Source: Chrysomallon squamiferum (lineage: Eukaryota > Mollusca > Gastropoda > Neomphalida > Peltospiridae). From it: a stretch of DNA of 42,500 bases. The stretch lies in assembly GCA_012295275.1 (NCBI GenBank), contig CM022677.1, positions 14,664,594 through 14,707,093 of the forward strand, given 5' to 3'. The notes under the pieces were generated by a model. That model had not been told where the DNA came from. It did not search any database and saw nothing but the letters and a program-made list of their open reading frames with translations. Within the stretch, counting starts at the first letter, position 1, and the number at the start of each line of letters is the position of its first letter. The position numbers and the translations under genes are program-made. This document shows, one piece after another, positions 36,561-42,500 of this stretch.

Positions 36561-37214
36561 ATGGACAATGATCCACATGACAACACAGACAATCAGCTCG
36601 ATGAAATCAGCTCACAGATAAAAAGTGGTAAAAAGAAAACAAAGTCGAGTTCTTGTACAGATTTTGTCACAAAGGTTGCCAAGATGGAGGTGACATCAAT
36701 GAACTGCATGGCAGATGTTAGAGATGCTGCTTTTGACAAATCTGTGAATTCTCATGTCACAGGAGTCACTGGAATGAAACTGGATAATGTTAGTACTTGC
36801 AAAGCTGAAGGTAAATCTCAGAGAACGGCTGCTCAAGTGACAGACGTCAGTGACATCCTCTCAGTTAGAAGAAAGCGCAAGAAGGGCAGACCCTCAGCTG
36901 AAAAGCAGAGGAAAAGACGACGTCAAAAAACTAAGTTGTCCGATTCATCGACCAAGTCTGCTGATGGTTGTGATATTGACAACAAAAATTCTCAGTCCTG
37001 CTGCAAAGCATCATCAAAGTGCCAAAACGAATGTTGTAAAAAACAGTTTGGAAGCAGCACCATAGATACCATCTTAGGATTAGATTTCACACCTAGCTAC
37101 GTGTCTGACTGTTTTAGTGAAGATGACAGCTATAAGTTGAGTGACACAGATACCATCTTAGGATTAGATTTCACACCTAGAGAAATCCGAGAAGTACACG
37201 AACAACAACGTTAG
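36561..37214 (+). CDS. Basic, nuclear-looking protein with duplicated DTILGLDFTP motif; family unknown
   Basis: 217 residues from ATG at 36561 to TAG. The exon probably begins at 36502, after a good acceptor. The acidic/polar N-terminus has an early Lys patch (residues 21-28). A strong basic cluster (VRRKRKKGRPSAEKQRKRRR, about residues 102-121) looks like a bipartite nuclear signal. A short Cys cluster (CCKASSKCQNECC, 147-159) follows. The C-terminus has DTILGLDFTP twice (169-178 and 197-206), 28 residues apart. No known domain is seen and I do not recognise the family. The repeated motif may be a docking peptide. The frame is intact. The stop could be bypassed if an internal donor joins the exon at 40400, but no strong donor is seen. 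Confidence 0.6.
   Translation: MDNDPHDNTDNQLDEISSQIKSGKKKTKSSSCTDFVTKVAKMEVTSMNCMADVRDAAFDKSVNSHVTGVTGMKLDNVSTCKAEGKSQRTAAQVTDVSDILSVRRKRKKGRPSAEKQRKRRRQKTKLSDSSTKSADGCDIDNKNSQSCCKASSKCQNECCKKQFGSSTIDTILGLDFTPSYVSDCFSEDDSYKLSDTDTILGLDFTPREIREVHEQQR
37064..37180 (+). repeat. 33-bp perfect direct repeat inside the coding region
   Basis: AGATACCATCTTAGGATTAG and the following 13 bases are identical at 37064-37096 and 37148-37180, 84 bp (28 codons) apart and in frame. Identity at synonymous positions implies a recent copy event or conversion. Confidence 0.92.
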
Positions 37215-37358
37215 GAGTCACATCTTTACGACGGCAGCTACGTAGACACAAGTACTAACAATATATTTTAATATAGGGTGAGATTAACAGAATAACATAT
37301 TGTGAAATAGCACGTGACACTACGGAGACAGAAATACAGAATGCACACACTAATAACA

Positions 37359-37521
<163 letters not shown>

Positions 37522-37589
37522 ACTACATTGTAATACAGAATGCATCCACTAATAAAATGTTGGACATTCATTTCAAATGTTATTATTAA

Positions 37590-37599
37590 TAGTAGTAGC

Positions 37600-37648
<49 letters not shown>
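37590..37648. repeat. (GTA)n microsatellite
   Basis: Second GTA run, about 19 units. Confidence 0.95.
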
Positions 37649-38254
37649 TGGTAGATGTATTTATTTTCCCGTTTAACATAATCTTTACAGGGACCATTAT
37701 CATCATTTATTACTATTATTAAAATGCTCTTATAATTCAATACAAAAAAGGTTTGATGATTATTAATAATCTAAAGATAATTAATTACTATCTCTATACT
37801 ACCACAATGGAATCATCTTCAGTTTGAGAGTTCAAAGCTCAGTAAAGCCTTTCTCTTCCAGATGTCTCAGTGTGTTTACCTCAAAAAAGAAAATATTAGA
37901 ATTGAGCAGTTTGAAACATCCTCTTCACGTGGATTGTTATGTAGATAGCTGTCAGTTCTCTTTCTCGTGTCACAAATGAACTCGACAAACAAGATGCTGC
38001 TGTGTATCTATATGAGTGTGTGAATGTGTTTGTATAAACTGATCAAACAATAACAATGATAATAATAATAATAAATAATAATAAATATAATAATAATAAT
38101 AAAAATAACAACAAAATACATTTCCCAGATAACATATCTGTAATTTAAATTTAAAAATAAAATAAAATACTTTTGAAATTTTATTACTAAAAAAATAATC
38201 TCTTATTTCAACAAAAATGAGTTAATAATGGATTCTTTTTATACCTCAATATAA
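37649..38254. other. No gene seen
   Basis: Intron or intergenic sequence with an ATA-rich patch at 38057-38110. No coding frame is supported. Confidence 0.55.
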
Positions 38255-38950
<696 letters not shown>

Positions 38951-39310
38951 TTAATTTTTTCTCATCCTCCAAGCCACAGTTCCGCCTATGTGCCCCTCGT
39001 ATGTGAAAATTGTGAACTGGTCTCATTTTCAAACTAACTTGTACGTGCACAATAAAAAAGAGGACTAAACAAGATCTCTGACACCCGCATTGAAAACACG
39101 TGTTTATAGATATCCAGTGAGGTATCCACTTTCATATATACTCACGATTTCAAAACATCAAATCTGGTGTTGTTATTTTTATTTTATTTTTTTGTTTTTG
39201 TTTATCTTAGCAATTTGTGTTCGGGCGGTTGTTTCTCTGATTTTATTTTTGTTATGTCTTTGTTTGGTGTGTTTGTGTGTGTGTGTTGTGTGTACATGTA
39301 TTGTGTGTGT

Positions 39311-39346
39311 GTCATTATTTCATATAAATATATATGAAATAATGAC
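39311..39346. repeat. Perfect inverted repeat, 16-bp arms, 4-base loop
   Basis: GTCATTATTTCATATA and its exact reverse complement are separated by AATA. It is AT-rich, without a following T run, so a terminator is not implied. Could be a hairpin or the joined ends of a small palindromic element. Confidence 0.9.
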
Positions 39347-39704
39347 AGAATAATTTTATAATATAAATATTTTATTGCAGTTTTGTTTGATTACACTGGA
39401 GAATGTACAAGTATATTTTAAATATGACAACATTCTTTGAAATAAACTACAAAATAAAAAATAGATGAGAGAGAGAGAGAGAAAGAGAGAGAGACTAGGT
39501 GAAAATTCTAAAAGAAAATCAGATTTGTTTTATATATAAATATACAAATAAAAATATTCTGAAATTATATCACAAGCAACTAATTATAATATAAAAAATT
39601 CAAGTTAAAATAAACATCACTTACACATAATAGACAACGGTCTTGCTATATTTAGAAATAGGTAAAAAAACAAATAATAAAGAAGTAAACCATATGGATA
39701 GTCA

Positions 39705-39785
39705 TAGGTTAGGTTCAGGGTCAGGGTCAGGGTCAGAGTCAGGGCCAGGGTCAGGTTAGAGTTAGGGTTAAGGTTAGGGTTAGGT
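39705..39785. repeat. Degenerate telomere-like tract (TTAGGG/TCAGGG)
   Basis: GGTTAGGTTCAGGG, several TCAGGG units, then GTTAGGGTTAAGGTTAGGG and GTTAGG. Interstitial, flanked by ordinary sequence on both sides. Confidence 0.85.
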
Positions 39786-39944
39786 GCACACCTTTTTCAC
39801 ACATAGAAATATTTTTCCCGGCACCCGGGCATAGTGCCACACGGGTTTTCAGTTTTTGAAACCGAATTTGTTCAAGTTTCGTTGAAAATGCGAGGGTTAC
39901 CTTTTTCAAAGTGGACTAACTTTTTCTCTGCACGTCAGTAAAGA

Positions 39945-40115
39945 AATACATGACTATTATTTGAAAAGAAATACGTGACTTGCTTGAACATAAGTACGTG
40001 ACTATTATTTGTACATACGCATGTGACTATTATTTGTAAAGAAGTTCATGACTATTACTTGAAAATACTTGAAAAGAAGTATCTAATCAAGTACGTGACT
40101 ATTACTTAATAATAA
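39945..40115. repeat. Degenerate short tandem repeat around GTGACTATTATTTG
   Basis: The phrase TACGTGACTATTATTTG and variants recur about six times at irregular spacing of roughly 25-30 bp, mixed with GAAAAGAA spacers. Confidence 0.7.
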
Positions 40116-40399
40116 TAATACATTTAGTAATCATTTGGCCAGTTGTATATAAATATACAAAATGTTTGTCATAATCTGAATAAAATAAAAAGAATCAATA
40201 ATAACAAACAACAATAAAATAATGTGGATTAATAAGAGTGGGATGAAAACAAATTTAAATCACTTATAAGAAATATTTATGTCTTTTAAAAGAAGAAGAA
40301 GAAGAAAATACAAAACAAATGAAAGAATAATTGTGTGTAAATGAGCTGTATGAGCTAGAAGTCTTTATGAACTGTTACCTCTAAAACTTTGTCTTTCAG

Positions 40400-40517
40400 G
40401 TCTGTGTTGACGATGCCAGCGAGATGGCAGTGGCTGACTGTTGTGGATGATGTGACAATTAGATTTAGAACTTGCCTTCAGGCACAACTTCGGTCCTGTT
40501 CAGACAAAGAAACTTGA
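40400..40517 (+). CDS. Candidate last exon, open for 38 codons
   Basis: A clear acceptor (TTTGTCTTTCAG at 40388-40399) precedes a GC-richer block. The second frame is open from 40401 to TGA at 40515: SVLTMPARWQWLTVVDDVT, then IRFRTCLQAQLRSC. AATAAA follows at 40565. It may be the last exon, or 3' UTR, of the plus-strand gene that starts at 36.2 kb. The first frame also joins MADM in phase but stops after 16 codons. No domain is recognised. Confidence 0.35.
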
Positions 40518-40564
40518 CAACACTGACGAACTAAAAGTTGTGATTAATTTTGGATTAACAAATG

Positions 40565-40570
40565 AATAAA
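40565..40570 (+). terminator. Polyadenylation signal AATAAA
   Basis: AATGAATAAAGTG lies about 50 bases after the stop of the candidate last exon and is followed by GT-rich sequence at 40571-40586, the usual arrangement at a cleavage site. Confidence 0.5.
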
Positions 40571-41104
40571 GTGTTTTATCGGTTTGTAAATGCTACTATA
40601 CTATCCTAAGTGAAACTATTAAATTTTATTTTACAAATGTTTTTGTTGTTGTTTTTTTAAATATTTTAAAACGGTTACTTATGGTTACAATAGATAAACA
40701 AATAGCTGTTAATATATTTTATTGTGAGCTGGATGTGATGTACCATTAATGACAAGAACAAAAACAACCACAAATGAAAAAACTAAAAAATGATGATGAT
40801 GATTATGGTAATAATAAATAATAGTAGAAATAAGAGTTATCTAACCTGAATATTCACCAGCTTTACTTCCATCCACTCTCAGAGTTCTTCTTCTTAACCA
40901 GTACAAACCTGTATTAAATAATAATATTAAAATATATATATAACTAAATAAAAAACATTTATATCAACTATGAATTCATAACTGTTATGGACTACAAATA
41001 AGTATGAACTTAGTAAAATAAAAAATAAGCGTTAAGCACATACTCCTAGGAGAGGTTTATGGTGTAATGGAGTTGGACTGCAGAATCATTGGATCACATG
41101 ACTA

Positions 41105-41340
41105 ATTGTATAATTTATATTGTTTATTATTAACCTGCTGTCACATAACACAAATTGTATAATTTATATTGTTTATTGTTGACCTGTTGTCACATAACAC
41201 AAATTGTATAATTTATATTGTTGTTAACCTTCTGTCACATAACACAAATTGTATAATTTATATTGTTTATTGTTAACCTCCTGTCACATAACACAAATTG
41301 TATAATTTATATTGTTTATTGTTAACCTGCTTAACACAAA
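41105..41340. repeat. 49-bp tandem repeat, ~5 copies
   Basis: The unit begins ATTGTATAATTTATATTG and ends TGTCACATAACACAA. Starts are at 41105, 41154, 41203, 41248 (the unit before it lacks 4 bases) and 41297, the last unit being incomplete. Confidence 0.9.
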
Positions 41341-42139
41341 AACAAAACATAATAATCTTCAAATTAAGTAGATTAAAGGAAGGATTAAATTATACAAAAC
41401 AATATTTTATAAAAATAAACGAAAAATAAAAAAATGATATTAAGAAAAAATAAATAAAACAAGAAACAGAAAAATCAAAATAAAAAATGACAAAAAATAT
41501 GTAGATGAAAACTGATACTTTTCAAGTTTAAATACAAACAATAATAATGATAATATTAAACACACACAATACATATTCTAAGAAACAGCAAGTTACCATT
41601 ACAAGCAATATAGACACAGCACATGTTGGTTTTACTGACAACAAAAAAAACAGAATGTTGCAAACAAATACTATAGATATTAATTAATACTTTATCTAAT
41701 CATTAAATTATTGTAAAAAGTAACCACTTACTAAGTTTAGTAACACATTTTACATGAAAATTAATCAAATGCTCTACATATTGTTTTGACTGTAATAACA
41801 TATCAGTAAAGCTTAAACACATAAATCTAAGAAAAACAGGTTTCAATATTTCTGGTCTATTTAATTTATAAATGGCTTAATTTAGTTTACACAATAATGA
41901 TTAGCAGGGATTGAAAAATAAGAAAATTTATAAACAAGTGAGCAAACTAATTTAATCAAAACATAACCTGCAAGTAACCATTTAAAATTAAATTTAACAG
42001 AAAAAATCATTTGTGATATTACAGCCCTGTAAAAATAACTGATATTATAAATCTAGATGATGATACATGAAGTTTTTGTAGACGATAAATTAGTTAATCA
42101 ATAAATAAATGATGTTATTGAAAAATATAATTAATAATG

Positions 42140-42188
<49 letters not shown>

Positions 42189-42500
42189 TGATTGATGATG
42201 ACAATAACACAATGATGATTTCTAACTACATTATTATGGTGATTATTTTCATGCATGTGTGCACTTTGGTAAATATTAAATATATTTCTGTAACACTGTT
42301 AAAAAGCTGAAATGTTTTAGTTATATTTTATAATTATTTAAAAGAATAAATTACCAATTTGACATCAAAAGAATAAATTCAATTTTAGAAATGCATGCAG
42401 GAACATGCTGTTAAAAGCATTTTCAAGAAAACTAGCTTGATCTTTATTTTATTTTATTGTTACTATTATTATTTTTTAAACTTCTATGGTCACTATTTGG
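41341..42500. other. No gene; (AATA)n near 42130-42185
   Basis: Very AT-rich. Contains (ATA)n at 42134-42186 followed by ATG/GAT-rich bases. No coding frame is supported. Confidence 0.6.

Larger units (their letters stand above)
38951..40399. other. No gene; hairpin, telomere-like tract and degenerate short repeats
   Basis: Apart from the separately listed hairpin, telomere-like tract and short repeats, this holds GT-rich sequence at 39267-39310 and GA-rich sequence at 39468-39494. It may be the last intron of the plus-strand gene. Confidence 0.5.

Overview
The window is eukaryotic nuclear DNA. Short coding stretches are flanked by GT..AG introns, there are polyadenylation signals, non-LTR retrotransposons and long simple repeats, and the base composition is AT-rich. 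The protein families (a KH/WWE/macro/RING/Deltex-C gene and an intron-containing LigB-type dioxygenase) together with the heavy microsatellite load fit an invertebrate, most likely a lophotrochozoan such as a mollusc. That assignment is inference; no ribosomal or mitochondrial marker is present.

Left part (1-16 kb): simple repeats and a duplicated ~115 bp element come first. A decayed copy of an I-like non-LTR retrotransposon follows (minus strand, about 1.35-5.29 kb). Next is a locus of LigB-type (class III extradiol dioxygenase-like) gene fragments, all on the minus strand. Exons 1-2 occur twice inside a ~2 kb segment duplicated at 7.36-9.39 kb and 11.78-13.85 kb, and each copy carries its own inactivating lesions. 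Exons 3-4 occur once, at 14.1-14.8 kb, and look intact. The phases of exons 1-2-3-4 match exactly, so the family structure can be read, but their order along the DNA is scrambled.

Middle (16-29 kb): a much more complete copy of the same retrotransposon (about 16.06-21.55 kb, minus strand) has an intact ORF1 with three zinc knuckles and a broken ORF2 that still shows endonuclease, reverse transcriptase and RNase H. After it come CT, AG, CA and AT microsatellites, two scraps of decayed coding sequence of unknown family, and a 58-bp satellite array of nearly 1 kb (27.02-27.98 kb).

Right part (29-42.5 kb): a multi-exon minus-strand gene (about 35.1 to 29.04 kb) encodes KH-like segments, a WWE domain, a macrodomain, a C3HC4 RING and a Deltex C-terminal (DTC) domain. 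It therefore combines ADP-ribose readers with a ubiquitin-ligase module that vertebrates split between DTX3L, PARP9 and PARP14. Several frame breaks suggest a decaying copy or assembly indels. A plus-strand gene starts divergently at about 36.2 kb across a region with duplicated inverted CCAAT boxes. It encodes a 217-residue basic nuclear-looking protein of unknown family whose C-terminus carries the motif DTILGLDFTP twice. A candidate last exon with AATAAA lies at 40.4-40.57 kb. The rest is simple repeat, including about 700 bp of (TAA)n, a perfect hairpin, a degenerate telomere-like tract and a 49-bp tandem repeat.
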